Positions 11,330 through 23,680 are shown, counted from the first letter of the stretch. The stretch is 64,000 nt of DNA from Dastarcus helophoroides (GCA_028583605.1 CM053327.1:40010522-40074521), one strand, 5' to 3'. A program made the numbers and translations. The notes: generated by a model from the letters alone, not told the origin.

Positions 11330-12015
11330 CTAATGCACAGACCAATAGGTTTAAAGATTTTATTAGATTCGAAGTTTGGATACCAAATACCGGTTTCGAT
11401 CTTGTTAGATCTCGTCAGTTTGGTATATATATACATATAAGTTATAGTGTCAGGGGTATATCCAACTCGAATGCTAACAAATGTTCCGACAAGTAAGTAC
11501 TAAAACATTCACAGACGTCAAGCGTGTGACTTCTTAGTGCTACCACCTATTGGTCCATAGAGAAACTATGACCATCGCCAACAAAGAGCAATCGCTTCGC
11601 TAGGTGGCAGTGTTTCAACTGTTGGTAGCTCAGCTTCCTCTGATTCAGTACACACGCCTGGAGGGTTGCTTAAATTTGTAGTCCAGGTTGCATTCTGCTT
11701 GCATGTGTCAGAGAAACTATGGCCATACGACATTGTTGACGATAGCCATAGTTTCTCTGACACATGCAAGCAGAATGCAACCTAGACTACAAATTCCTGC
11801 AAACCTCCAGGCGTGCTTAGTGAATCATAGGTAACTGAACTAGCAACAGTTGAAACACTGCCACCTAGCGAAGCGGTTGCTCTCTAGGAAAAAGTTCCCA
11901 GAAGAAAAGGATTCTAGGTGACAGAGTTTCAACTGTTTGTAGTTAGGCTACCTACTATACACGCCTGGAGGGCTGCATGAATTCGTAATCTAGGTTGCAG
12001 TCTACTTGAATATTA
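11330..12015. repeat. S-family repeat cluster with internal inversions
   Basis: S-family sequence starts with TAATGCACAGACCAATAGG and includes GATCTTGTTAGATCTCGTCAG. It then shows at least three copies, in alternating orientation, of a block containing GCCTGGAGGG, CACTGCCACCTAGCGAAGCG and GGTTGCATTCTGCTTGC. A strong palindrome sits at about 11700-11790 around ATGTGTCAGAGAAACTATGG. The open frame at 11566-11769 is made of these repeats and is not a gene. Confidence 0.65.
11382..11424 (-). ncRNA. Predicted hammerhead ribozyme motif, S family (canonical core)
   Basis: On the minus strand: stem I 5' strand ACCAAA, then CTGACGA, then GATC with loop TAACAA and GATC (stem II), then GAAA, then CCGG, then T and A (cleavage dinucleotide), then TTTGGT closing stem I. 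All fixed core positions of a type I hammerhead are present. Stem III (ACCGGT) is palindromic and only 2 bp as a hairpin, so activity may need dimers. Activity is inferred. Confidence 0.6.
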
Positions 12016-12054
12016 CTGCTGTCTAATTTAAAATGTAACCACTATTTTTTTTTT

Positions 12055-12495
12055 GTATTTTGGTCCTTGGTTATCGTCAAAAATTAATATACAACTATTC
12101 TCTCCTGAATTCAAGACAGATTAGAAAACGCGTTCGCGCTCTAACTTGTTCGATAGCCAAGCAATGATCTTCAAGAAATTTTGCTTTTACTCAAAAAACT
12201 TCTTGTCTTATCTTGTTCTTGCTCACAAATTTCTTGTCTTGCTCTTGCAGCAGAAACAAGACAAGAACAAGGAAAAGCAGGACACAAACAAAAAGTTAGT
12301 GAAACACTAGTTTGTATGCAGTATATTTGTAGAATAGAAAATTTAATCTATTTGCAAGTCAATCCAAAAAACAATTACGTCTTTATACGAACATTTATAT
12401 ACAAATCTTGTCCCCTTGAAACCAATATTATTAAAGAATACAACAAAAGTTGCTCTAACGCTAGCGATACCCAAGCTATCATCTTCAGAGGAATA
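12055..12495. repeat. Decayed H-family fragments and a local inverted repeat
   Basis: H-like fragments at about 12055-12180 and 12400-12492 still show TCCTTGGTTATC, CTTGTCCCC, GTTGCTCTAACG and CAAGCTATCATCTTCAGAG. Between them, at about 12180-12290, CTTGTCTTGCTCTTGCAGCAG faces AAACAAGACAAGAACAAGG, a simple inverted repeat. The 150-codon open frame starting at 12181 crosses these repeats and is not called. Confidence 0.55.
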
Positions 12496-12560
12496 CGAAA
12501 AAAATTACAACTCATTAAAAAAGCATCAGGGTTAAATAAAACAGTTTCCAAATTATTTAC

Positions 12561-14369
12561 TCATAAATGTTCCACACCAAACACAAATAAAGCCACAAGA
12601 ATCCCAACACTGAAGATGAAAACACCTTTTTGAAGATCCCACAGGTTGAGTTGATGAGCACGATTTATAACAAAGTTATCATTTCTGTTGTGTTCGCCTA
12701 AAGAATCAATCAACCATTTATTGACAAGTCCAGATTGTAGTAGACGTAATACGTTTGTGTCAACTTCCTCTTTAAGGAAGAAGTGTTTTCTCATCATTAT
12801 TCCCAAAAGGATCATCCTTCTATATTCCTTAAGACAAAAAGTGATCGGTCGTTGATCTGAATCCAGCATCTGATTTTTAAGGTAAAGACCAAAGAGCCCT
12901 TGCACCGCAACGACAGCTTGTTGTTCATAGGCCACTTTCTCGAAGCACTCCGTCAAATTTAAACAGTCCACAGCATGTCTCACAACAGTTTGTGATTCTA
13001 AATCAGCTGGAGATAGTAGACCTTTGGCCGAAGGTAAGAGATATATGGATAAACCGTTATTTACAATTTCATCAAAGTCGCTGATCGGGTCCTCATAAAA
13101 GAATTTAGATAAATCGCTTGTTAGTTTCGCATCGTGGATTACCTTGACTTCTATTGAGAACAAAATGAGACACATTAAAAGTATTTTGGAACTAACACCG
13201 AATGGAATTGGCACCGGTTTTGCTAAAAGAACTTGAAAGTTAATAAAAAGCAAGTACCCGAGAGAGTTCTTTTTGGTAGGAAAGCATTTTGAAAAGATCC
13301 AGAATATAATTGAGATCGTTATCGTGAGAAATAATAGAGCTAAAATAGTTCTTCTTCCTGGTGGTTCATAAGATGGTTTACGTTGCCCATTGGGAACGTA
13401 CCAAACGTAATGCTCAATGTAGTAAGGTACGCTTGCGTCATTATGTAGGAACCTTTCTGGAGAAATTGGAATACTACCAACTGCAATATCGATACGTTTA
13501 TCCGATAAATCTTTCATTAAACCAGTTGTTGTTCCATTTGGGTATATTCTTCCTTTATTGGGAATGTCCATTCTTTCGTACTTGACATGCAAATTTAATT
13601 TTTCTAAGATGGTTTTTATTAAAATATTTTCCAGACCATAGAACCTACCATTTAGGGCGTACGTTACTGGTGGATGATGTATAACTTTGATTTTTAAGAC
13701 GCAACGATTCAAAGAATTTTTCTTTTTTACCAAATTTTTTTTGTGCTGATAAACTCCCTTCAAAACACCATTAGTGCAAGTAAATTTTGCCACACTAGAT
13801 CCACAGAATTGATCCTTCTGTATAAAACCTTCGATATCGGAATAACCGATATGTTTTTTTAATATTATTATATCTGTTCCTTTTATTTGTTTTATTACGT
13901 CTTTTAATGTTATAGTTGTGCCACCTCTGCTTACAAATAACAATTTCAGGTGTTTAAATTTACAAGTTTCATTCCCCATAATGTTAAAAATGTTTTGCCA
14001 GGCTTGGGGAGTATTTATTTCTAATAAGATATTCTTTGGTGTTATTAGACTTACGTCATCTACAAATTCTACCAATCGTGGACTCGGAGATTGTACGAGT
14101 GTCAACCAATCTTTATTCATAAGTTGCATTATTAAATTATCTGAAAGTATGGTCTCTGTAGAACGTAAATTATTAAATGTCGTATTTTCGACTTCCCTTA
14201 CTACATTGATGGGGCTTCCTTTAATGAAAAAATAATCAGTTGCAGATGTTACGCATCTAATTATCGACTGCTCCTGGTAAATGTCATATTCTTGTTGAGT
14301 AATTGCAAAATTAATTGCGTGGCAGTCGTTGAGGGTAAAATATATAAATAAGAAAATTGTAGACACCAT
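12561..14369 (-). CDS. IR-A: divergent ionotropic receptor, intronless
   Basis: A 602-residue single-exon frame. Residues 1-18 are a signal peptide. An N-terminal region without a clear named domain leads to the S1 half of a ligand-binding domain (about 225-335) with GRIYPNGTTTGLM at 273-285, DIAVG at 294-298 and ISPERF at 302-307. Arg306 lines up with the iGluR S1 arginine that binds the ligand carboxylate. Helix M1 is about 341-360, a pore-like segment about 370-390, M2 about 393-410, then KLTSDLSKF as a counterpart of the iGluR SYTANLAAF motif, S2 about 421-560, and M3 about 581-601. Insect IRs are iGluR-derived ligand-gated cation channel subunits of chemosensory neurons; divergent IRs usually act with a co-receptor, and the ligand cannot be inferred. 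It is the only IR here on the minus strand and is tail-to-tail with the Kazal gene. Confidence 0.88.
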   Translation of the reverse strand: MVSTIFLFIYFTLNDCHAINFAITQQEYDIYQEQSIIRCVTSATDYFFIKGSPINVVREVENTTFNNLRSTETILSDNLIMQLMNKDWLTLVQSPSPRLVEFVDDVSLITPKNILLEINTPQAWQNIFNIMGNETCKFKHLKLLFVSRGGTTITLKDVIKQIKGTDIIILKKHIGYSDIEGFIQKDQFCGSSVAKFTCTNGVLKGVYQHKKNLVKKKNSLNRCVLKIKVIHHPPVTYALNGRFYGLENILIKTILEKLNLHVKYERMDIPNKGRIYPNGTTTGLMKDLSDKRIDIAVGSIPISPERFLHNDASVPYYIEHYVWYVPNGQRKPSYEPPGRRTILALLFLTITISIIFWIFSKCFPTKKNSLGYLLFINFQVLLAKPVPIPFGVSSKILLMCLILFSIEVKVIHDAKLTSDLSKFFYEDPISDFDEIVNNGLSIYLLPSAKGLLSPADLESQTVVRHAVDCLNLTECFEKVAYEQQAVVAVQGLFGLYLKNQMLDSDQRPITFCLKEYRRMILLGIMMRKHFFLKEEVDTNVLRLLQSGLVNKWLIDSLGEHNRNDNFVINRAHQLNLWDLQKGVFIFSVGILVALFVFGVEHL

Positions 14370-14926
14370 TTAATGTATTTTTTTAACACATGCACTTTAT
14401 ATCAGTAGTGAATTAAATTGCAGTTTCGTTTTTAAAATACTTGAACTTTGTGTATTATTCATGGAATTGGTCACGTAAAAGCGTCATTTCCTACGGATTT
14501 TTTATGGGAGGGAAAATTCAATTTATGAAGTGTGTGGTGATCATTAGACAATTATAAGTTTTAGAATAATTTTTCATTCGCTTGAAATAGGTTTAATTCC
14601 TGAAGTCCAATTTTTTTAAATTTATTTATCTATTACCCACGACTTCGTCTGCTAATTCAAGTGAATAATTAGAATCTAACACAAAAACTGTCCAAAATTA
14701 ACGAACGTTTTCCCGTTTTTCATATGCTAATGACTCGCACTAGCGCGTGCTTTGTCCCTTTCTGATTTAGACAGCTTTCGCTTACGCTGAAACGGAACTA
14801 ACAAATAGCAGTAATAAATAAACATTAAAACAAATAAATTGATCCGTCAATTTAAGAAATTTATTTAGTAATATTTTACCGGGAAGCGTCAATTGCGTCC
14901 GGATTTCGCATTTCTACGGCGTCTAA
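14370..14926. other. 5' flank of IR-A with transposon-like fragments
   Basis: The first ~200 bases are AT-rich and presumably contain the IR-A promoter. From about 14637 the phrase CCCACGACTTCGTCTGC appears, close to the CCCGCGACTTCGTCCGCG tail typical of insect RTE-type LINEs and derived SINEs. It is followed by a GC-richer stretch (CACTAGCGCGTGCTTTGTCC). The fragment is short and no coding part remains. Confidence 0.35.
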
Positions 14927-16267
14927 CGTGCTAAAAGTTGAATATATTTACAACCACAACCATAGACCGGTTTCGGCCTTCCTTGACCTCATCTACGGTC
15001 GCTGTAAATGCTTCCAACTTATAGTTATTAGTCAGCCACATATGTGAGTTTCCTGAGTAAGTTGTAATTGACTTTCGAATGTATCCTACGAGATACAAAT
15101 TTGCTATTTGGTAATTGAATTATTGCTGGAAATTACAACGATGTAAGCTAGCTTACAAAGGTCACCAGTGACGTTATTTTAATTCTTGTATTATGAGATG
15201 GCATCATAACAAAACCCATTACATATACATGCCCTCGGAGTAATATTCGTTTAGGTATATTAAATTTAAAAAATAATGTCGATTGGTAGAAGTTTCTAAA
15301 ATATCTGTAATTTTTTAGACAGACTGTTCTATCAAAATTTTTTGCCACAATTTCTGACAGAATTTATTCTATATTCTACTAAAAAATTACGTTCAAACCT
15401 ATTGGTTTATGCATTAGAAAAAAATGCGCATTTAAAAATTAAAAATTGTTAATCTAAAACAAAAAATGTAAACAGTAGACAATAATTTTGGTGAAACGGA
15501 CTGGTCCTTGGTTATCTTCAAAAATTGAAATACAGAACTTGTCCCCTGAAACTAAGAAAGATTAAAAAATACAACAAAGGTTGCTCTAGCCAAGCTATCA
15601 TCTTCAGAGAGATACTGTATCTCTCTGAAGATGATAGCTTGACTGTCGAAACGCGTTAGAACCAAGAAAGATTAAAAAACACAACAAAGGTTGCTCTAGC
15701 CAAGCTATTATCTTTAGAGAGATACTGTATCTCTTTAAAGATGTCAAAACGCGTTAGAGCAGCCAAGCTATTATCTTTAGAGAGATACTGTATCTCTCTA
15801 AAGATGATAGCTTGGCTGTCAAAACGCGTTAGAGCAACCTTTGTGGTGTTTTTTAATCTTTCTTGGTTTCAGGGGACAAGATTTGTATTTTAATTTTTGA
15901 AGATATTCAAAGACCAGTCCGTTCCACCAAAATTGATAAATCCTATTTGAAAAAAAATCTTACGTATTTTTAAGAGTGCAACGGTAACACAAATCTTTAT
16001 ATGAAAAATATAAAGACCTTTTTTGGTTCAGCAATTTTTCTTGAAAGACAAAATTATGCTTTTAACTAGTCTCAGGTAAAATAGGGTTGGGGTCAGTTGC
16101 GTCCGAAGTTGCTTAATTACTGTCTGGAGTAGCGTCAATTGCGTCCTGCGATCTGAAAATTTGGAGTTTTTTTTAATTCGTCTTGTTTTCGAAATTTCAA
16201 ATTTATTCTCAAAATTTAATTTTCTCTGGAAAATTGCAAATTTTCATCGAAATTTGGAACTTTCCTT
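14927..16267. repeat. Inner left arm of the large inverted duplication
   Basis: Read in reverse, this arm matches 18646-20105. Shared landmarks: TTTGGAACTTTCC near 16255 versus the inverse near 18646; the unique-looking GGTTGGGGTCAGTTGCGTCC near 16088 versus its inverse near 18800; and the 66-residue spurious frames 15148-15348 (minus) and 19681-19881 (plus), which differ at two residues. A further, more diverged copy of its outer half lies at 10.04-10.75 kb in the same orientation as this arm. Confidence 0.75.
15490..15935. repeat. H-family concatemer, alternating orientation
   Basis: Short head-to-head and tail-to-tail H pieces repeat three times: GCCAAGCTATCATCTTCAGAGAGATAC followed by its reverse complement, with ATTAAAAAACACAACAAAGG between. 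Each inverted pair would form a hairpin of 40 bases or more. The mirror copy lies at about 18975-19560. Confidence 0.65.
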
Positions 16268-18645
16268 ATACACGTAAAAAATACAAGAAAATACATATCT
16301 ATGCATTACAAAATAAATACTAAATAGGCAGGAATTTATATGAAACTTTTCTTACAAATTCAAATATGGTTAAGCGTTTATTTAACAAATCGTTCATTGC
16401 CCCACGTAAAAAAATTCTTTCTCTGCTACGGATTTTGATTTTTTCGTATTACTTCTTAATTGCACATACACTTCACTTTGAATTCCTTTCAAAACTTCAA
16501 TAAAGGTAAAAATATTTGGATGCCGAGCATTAAATTGTCTAAAAAGACCGAATTTTGAGAAATAGAAATTTCGAAAAAATTGAGACGAAGAAAGAAACTT
16601 CAAAAATATTGAGAAAAAGGAACAGATTTCGAAAAAATTGAGAAAAAGAAACAGATTCCGAAAAAATTGAGGAAAAGGAATTTATCAAAAGTTCTACGGA
16701 TTTTGATTTTTTCGTATTACTTCTTAATTGCATATACACTTCACCTTGAATTCCTTTCAAAACTTCAATAAAGGTAAAAATATTTGGATGCGGAGCATTA
16801 AATTGTCTAAAAAGACCGAATTTTGAGAAATAGAAATTTCGAAAAAATTGAGGCAAAGAAAGAAACTTCGAAAATATTGAGAAAAAGGAACAGATTTCGA
16901 AAAAATTGAGTAAAAGAAACAGATTTCGAAAAAATTGAGAAAAAGAAACAGATTTCGAAAAAATTGAGGAAAAGGAATTTATCAAAAGTTCTCAATAAAA
17001 GGTAAAATTTTGGAAAAAAAAACGTAGAATTTCGATAATAGATTGAAACCTCCATCATGTTAAAATCCTGAAATTTTTAGACAATTTTGAATTTTTGAAA
17101 TATAGTAAAATTTCAAAAAGAGAAATTGTAAAAATTAACTGAAAGCTTAGAAAAAATTGTCGATCTCTAAAAAAGTTAAAGTTTTCCAGTGAAGAAGAAA
17201 ATTTGCAATTTCAAGAACAGGACGAATTAAAAAAAAACTCCAAATTTTCAGATAAATTCGAATTTTGAGAAAATCGGTAAAATAATTTCGAAAGAAAATT
17301 CCAAGAAACTTTCGAGAAGAGTTGAACTTTAAAAAAAGGTCAAAATTTCCCAGAAAAAGCCAAATTTTGAGAAAAAGGAAGAGATTTCGAAAAAACTGGG
17401 AAAAATGAAGAGATTTAACAAATGAATGTATCTAATTCGGAAAAAGGGAGAAATTTCGAAAAAAATGAATTTATCGAAAGTTCTCAAAAAAGGCAAAATT
17501 TTAGAAAAAAACGTCGAATTTCGACAATAGATTGAAACTCAAAACAAACCTAAAAACCTGAAATTTTTAGACAATTTTGAATTTTTGAAATATAGTAAAA
17601 TTTCAAGAAGAGAAATTGTAAAAATTAACTGAAAGCTTAGAAAAAATTGTCGATCTCTAAAAAAGTTAAAGTTTTCCAGTGAAGAAGAAAATTTGCAATT
17701 TCAAGAACAGAACGAATTAAAAAAAAACTCCAAATTTTTAGATAAATTCGAATTTTGAGAAAATCGGTAAAATAATTTCGAAAGAAAATTCCAAGAAACT
17801 TTCGAGAAGAGTTGAACTTTAAAGAAAGGTCAAAATTTACCAGAAAAAGCCAAATTTTGAGAAAAAGGAAGAGATTTCGAAAAAACTGGGAAAAATGAAG
17901 AGATTTAACAAATGAATGTATCTAATTCGGAAAAAGGGAGAAATTTCGAAAAAAATGAATTTATCGAAAGTTCTCAAAAAGGGCAAAATTTTAGAAAAAA
18001 ACGTCGAATTTCGACAATAGATTGAAACTCAAAACAAACCTAAGAACCTAAAATTTTTAAACAGTTTTGAGTTTTTTGAAAAATTGCAGAATTTCGAATA
18101 GAAAAATTGTAAGAATAAACTGAAAGCTTAAATAAAATGTTAAAATTTAAAAAAGTCAAAGTTTTTCAGAGAAGAAGAAAAAAGTCGAATTTTAGGAAAA
18201 ATTTTCAAAGAAATTTCGACAAAATATTTACAATTTTCCAGGGAAAGTTAAATTTTGAGAATAAATTTGAAATTTCGAGACCAAGGCGATTTAAAAAAAA
18301 TCCAAATTTTCAGATCAATTCGAATTTTGAGAACATTTGTAAAATAATTTCAAAAGAAAATTTCGAAAAAAGTTTTTAATCTTAAAAAAACGTCAAAATT
18401 GGGGAAAAATGAATTGGTCCAAAGTTCTCAAATAAGGGCAAAATTTCAGGAAAAAAAAGGTCGATTTTCCGCAATAGACTGAAACCCAAAGCAAATTTAA
18501 AAACTTGACATTTTCAGATAAAAGAGGAATTGTAAAATAAACTGGAAGCTTAAAAAAGTGTCGGACTTTAAAAAAGATTTTCAGAGAAGTGGAAAAAAGT
18601 CAAATTTTAGGAAAAATTTCAAGGAAAAAGTCAACATTTTAAGGA
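16268..18645 (+). repeat. Spacer of the inverted duplication: AT-rich higher-order repeats
   Basis: Two nested tandem structures are visible. A unit of 268 bp repeats with CTACGGATTTTGATTTTTTC at 16426 and 16694. A longer unit of about 490 bp repeats with TTATCAAAAG or TTATCGAAAG at 16979, 17471 and 17961, including a nearly unchanged GAAACTCAAAACAAACCTA. Both are built from the same GAAATTTCGAAAAA words as the other AT-rich blocks. Open frames such as 16539-16985 (148 codons, minus) are repeat translations with no domain. Confidence 0.65.
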
Positions 18646-20105
18646 AAGTTCCAAATTTCGATGAAAATTTGCAATTTTCCAGAGAAAATTAAATTTTGAG
18701 AATGAATTCCAAATTTCGAAAACAAGACGAATTAAAAAAAACTCCAAATTTTCAGATCGCAGGACGCAATTGACGCTACTCCAGGCAGTAATTAAGCAAC
18801 TTCGGACGCAACTGACCCCAACCCTATTTTACCTGAGACTAGTTAAAAGCATAATTTTGTCTTTCAAGAAAAATTGCTGAACCAAAAAAGGTCTTTATAT
18901 TTTTCATATAAAGATTTGTGTTACCGTTGCACTCTTAAAAATACGTAAGATTTCTTTTCAAATAGGATTTATCAATTTTGGTGGAACGGACTGGTCCTTG
19001 AATATCTTCAAAAATTAAAATACAGATCTTGTCTCCTGAAACCAAGAAAGATTAAAAAACATCACAAAGGTTGCTCTAACGCGTTTTGACAGCCAAGCTA
19101 TCATCTTTAGAGAGATACAGTATCTCTCTAAAGATAATAGCTTGGCTGCTGTAACGCGTTTTGACAGCCAGGCTATCATCTTTAGAGAGATACAGTATCT
19201 CTCTAAAGATAATAGCTTGGCTAGAGCAACCTTTGTTGTGTTTTTTAATCTTTCTTGGTTCTAACGCGTTTCGTCAGTCAAGCTATCATCTTCAGAGAGA
19301 TACAGTATCTCTCTGAAGATGATAGCTTGGCTAGAGCAACCTTTGTTGTGTTTTTTAATCTTTCTTGGTTCTAACGCGTTTCGTCAGTCAAGCTGTCATC
19401 TTCAGAGAGATACAGTATCTCTCTGAAGATGATAGCTTGGCTAGAGCTACCTTTGTTGTATTTTTTAATCTTTCTTGGTTTCAGGGGACAAGTTCTGTAT
19501 TTCAATTTTTGAAGATAACCAAGGACCAGTCCGTTCCACCAAAATTATTGTCTACTGTTTACATTTTTTGTTTTAGATTAACAATGTTTAATTTTTAAAT
19601 ACGCATTTTTTTTAATGCGCAAATCAATAGGTTTGAACGTAATTTTTTAGTAGAATATAGAATAAATTCGGTCAGAAATTGTGGCAAAAAATTTTGATAA
19701 AACAGTCTGTCTAAAAAATTACAGATATTTTAGAAACTTCTACCAATCGACATTATTTTTTAAATTTAATATACCTAAACGAATATTACTCCGAGGGCAT
19801 GTATATGTAATGGGTTTTGTTATGCTGCCATCTCATAATACAAGAATTAAAATAACGTCACTGGTGACCTTTGTAAGCTAGCTTACATCGTTGTAATTTC
19901 CAGCAATAATTCAATTACCAAATAGCAAATTTGTATCTCGTAGGATACATTCGAAAGTCAATTACAACTTACTCAGGAAACTCACATATGTGGCTGACTA
20001 ATAACTATAAGTTGGAAGCATTTACAGCGACCGTAGATGAGGTCAAGGAAAGCCGAAACCGGTCTATGGTTGTGGTTGTAAATATATTCAACTTTTAGCA
20101 CTTTA
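18646..20105. repeat. Inner right arm of the large inverted duplication
   Basis: Inverted counterpart of 14927-16267. It is about 120 bp longer, mainly because its H-family concatemer (about 18975-19560) has more inverted pairs. It ends at the R-family block (CTATGGTTGTGGTTG near 20065). Confidence 0.75.
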
Positions 20106-23100
20106 GACTCTTTTATTAGAACATTTAATTGACGAGTTCCTGTAAAGTAAAAATGGAAAGTGTCGGAAAATATACAAAAAAAGGTCGAAAGTTTGAAAAT
20201 GGTTCTAAATTTATTTAAAAAAAATCCACTTTATACTAAAAATTTTGAAAAGTGCATTAATATTGGAATATTTTCCCAGTTTTTTCAGTTTTAAAATCCC
20301 TGAATTCCTATTTCAAGGAACCATTTGAATCTGTAAAAAATTACTTTTTCTGGAGTTTTCGAATTTTTCTAAATTCAATTTTTTTTAATATTGGCTTTTC
20401 CGAAAGATTTCTAATATTTGTTAAAGAAGCTGACGCATGTTAATTTAATTCTTATTAAAGAATACTTTTTCTTTTAAATATTCGTTTTTTTAAGTGGCTG
20501 GATTTTTTCGAAACGTTCGTTCTTTTTCAGAATTTCCACTTTTTTTACGACTTTTTTAAAATGTTGATTTTTTTTCAGAATGTCCAGTTTCTCAAAAAAA
20601 TTGAAATACAAACCTGGTCCCCTGATTAGATTAAAAAACACACTTTTTTGAAATTATAAATCTTTTCTTACATACGTCAGATTGAAACACAGAGCTTGTC
20701 CCCTGAAACCAAGAAAAATTAAAAACACAACACAACGCGTTAGAGCAACCTTTGTTGTGTTTTTTAATTTTTCTTGGTTTCAGGGGACAAGTTCTGTGTT
20801 TCAATTTTTGAAGATAACCAAGGACCAGTCCGTTCTATCAAACATACGTCAGATGTCAGATTTTTTTAAAAATTAGACATTTTTTCCAATTTCCAAAAAA
20901 AGTGGAAAATCTAAAAGAGTTCCAAATTTTGATAAAGTCAAGACTTTGACGAGAAGTCGTAAAAAAAATTGAAATACAAGTCTTGTCCTCTGATTAGATT
21001 AAAAAACACAACAAGGTTGCTCTAACGCGACAAGCTGTCATCTTCAGAGAGATCCACTTTCTTTAAAATTTTAACATTTTACCATCAAAATTTCGACTTT
21101 CGCTCAAAGTTTTTATTTTTTAAAATTCCGAACATTTTTTAAAAATAGCTACATTTTTTAAAAATTGCTACATTTTTTTAGAAATTCCGTCGTTTTAGAA
21201 ATTCCACCTTTTTAGAATCAAAATTTCGACTATTCTTTGAAGTTCTGACTTTTTTAAAATGATTACTTTTCAAATTTCAATTTCCGTTGAAAACTTCGAA
21301 CTTTTTCGACTTTTACTTGAATATTTAAATTTTTATAAATTCGATTTTGTGAAAAATTTGCCTTTTTCAGAAAATTTCTAATTTCTTAAAAATCTGAGGT
21401 ATGTATAATTCTTATTTGAAAAATTCTACTTTTTTTGGATTTTTTTTAATAAAGTTGGATTTTTTCAAAATTTTGCCCTTTTTGACATTTTTGATCTTTT
21501 CTTTAAAATAATTTTTTTTTGAAACTTTTTACATTTTATTACCAAAATTACGACTTTTCCCCGAAGTTTTGATTTTTTTCAAAACTTTGAGCTTTTTCGA
21601 AACGTTCGTTCTTTTTCAGAATTTCCACTTTTTTGGAAATTTCAACATTTTATTATCAAAATTTCAAGTTTCGCTCAGCTTTGATTTCTTTAAAATTTCG
21701 AACATTTTTTAGAGTTGCCACATTTTTTAGAAATTCTGCGTTTTTAAAGTCAAAATTTCGACTATTCTTTGAAGTTCTGACTTTTTTAAAATGATTTTTT
21801 TTTAAACTTCGATTTTCATTGAAAACTTCGAACTCTTTCGACTTTTTTTCGAATATTTGAATTTTTTTAATAAATTCAATTATTCGAAAAATTCGCCTTT
21901 TTCAGAAAATTTCTAGTTTTTCAAAAATCTGACGTATCTATGACTCTTATTTGAAAAATTCTACTTTTTTAGATTTTTTTTAAATCTGGATTTTTTCAAA
22001 ATGTTGCCTTTTTGAAAGACTCGATGTTTTCTTCAAAACCACTTTTTTTGAACATTTTAACATTTTATTACCAAATTACGACTTTTCCCCGAAGTTTTGA
22101 CTTTTTTCAAAAGTTTAAGCTTTTTCGAAATGTTTGTTCTTATTCAGAATTTCCACTTTTTTGAAAATTTCAACATTTTATTATCAAAATTTCAACTTTC
22201 GCTCTGATTTTTTTAAAATTTCGAACATTTTTTAGAGTTGCCAGATTTTTTAGAAATTCTGCGTTTTTAGAATCAAAATTTCGACTATTCTTTGAAGTTC
22301 TGACTTTTTTAAAATGATCTCTTTTTAAATTTCCGTTTTCATTGAAAACTTCGAGCTCTTTCGACTTTTTTTCGAATATTTGAATTTTTTTAATAAACTC
22401 AATTATTCGAAAAATTCGTCTTTTTCAGAAAATTTCTAGTTTTTCAAAAATCTGACGTATCTATGACTCTTATTTGAAAAATTCTACTTTTTTAGATTTT
22501 TTTTAAATCTGGATTTTTTCAAAATGTTGCCTTTTTGAAAGACTCGATGTTTTCTTCAAAACCACTTTTTTTGAACATTTTAACATTTTATTACCAAATT
22601 ACGACTTTTCCCCGAAGTTTTGACTTTTTTCAAAAGTTTGAGCTTTTTCGAAGTGTTCGTTCTTATTTAGAATTTCCACTTTTTTGAAAATTTCAACATT
22701 TTATTATCAAATTTTCGACTTTCGCTCAGCTTTGATTTGTTTTAAATTTCTTATTAGAATTGCCACATTTTTTTAGAAATTCCGCCTTTTTAGAATCAAA
22801 ATTTCGACTAATCTTTAAAGTTTTGACTTTTTTAAAGTGATCTTTTTTCAAATTTTGATCTTCATTACAAAATTCGAACTCTCTCGACTTTTTGTCGAAC
22901 TTTTTAAAAGTTGATTTTTTTCAAAATTAGAAAAATAAAATAAAAAATTCGACTCTTTTCAAAAATGTCGATTTTTTTACAAATTTCTACTTCAAACTTC
23001 AATTTATTTTTTTTTAATTTCGCTTTTATTAAAAATGTTGACTATTTTTCAAAATTTACAATATTTTACAAGGATTCGACTCTTTTGATAAATCGTGACT

Positions 23101-23540
23101 TTTTTAAAAGTTGACTTTTGTCAAAGTTAGAGAAATAGATTGAAAAATTCGACTCTTTTTACGAAATTCGATTTTTTAAATATTTCCATTTTAAATATCG
23201 ATTTTTTTTCAAACTATCGCCCTAAAATAAATCGAAATATATTCCAAAAAGTCGACATTTTCAGTAAAAATCGAAAACTCACATCTTTAAAATATTATTT
23301 TCAGAAACTCAAAATCTTGAGCAAAATTAGAAAAATTCGAAATTTTCAAATGTTTAAAGAGTCAAATTTTCAAAAATAATTGAATTTTTTTTTATTAGTC
23401 GAAGGTTAAAGTTATGTTTACAAAAAAGTCGAAATTTTTAGTCACAATTTTGAAAACGGTATACACTTGCAATAAGAAGGGCAATTTTAAAAAAGGTCAA
23501 TATTTTCGAAAATAAGTCAAAAACTTGGAAGAGTTTTTTT
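20106..23540 (-). repeat. Outer right arm and AT-rich repeats, minus-oriented
   Basis: Sequence to about 21.9 kb is the inverse of about 8.1-10.0 kb. Inside it a complete H copy pair lies at about 20685-20840 and an H fragment at about 20965-21055. From 21.06 kb the basic phrase is TCGACTTTTTTCAAAATTT, the reverse complement of the 5.3-8.9 kb block, with a higher-order period of about 525-535 bp (CTTATTTGAAAAATTCTAC at 21411, 21946 and 22469). No gene is seen. Confidence 0.6.
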
Positions 23541-23544
23541 TTTT

Positions 23545-23680
23545 TTGGTGGAACGGACTGCTCCTTGGTTATCTTCAAAACTTGAAATATAAATCTTGTC
23601 CTCTGAAATCATAAAAACAGAGCAACCTCTATTGTGTTTTTTAATCTTTCTCTCAAGATTTGTATCTCAAATTTTGAAAG
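23545..23680. repeat. H-family repeat copy
   Basis: GGTGGAACGGACTGCTCCTTG near 23547, ATCTTGTCCTCTGAAATC, then an inverted remnant ending CAAGATTTGTATCTCAA. It is internally deleted. Confidence 0.55.

Noticed and set aside
11700..11790. Strong palindrome as an attachment site or tRNA-like gene
   Set aside because: It is the junction of two inverted S-family pieces; no tRNA arms or anticodon loop can be drawn.
12181..12633. 150-codon plus-strand open frame
   Set aside because: Its middle is H-family repeat and its end overlaps the 3' end of IR-A in antisense; no plausible start codon or domain.
14396..14401. TATAAA on the minus strand upstream of IR-A as a promoter
   Set aside because: It lies only 27 bases before the start codon, so a start site at normal spacing would fall on the ATG itself.
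16539..16985. 148-codon open frame on the minus strand, very rich in Phe and Ser
   Set aside because: It is a translation of the 268-bp AT-rich tandem repeat; residues repeat with the DNA period and no domain or promoter is evident.
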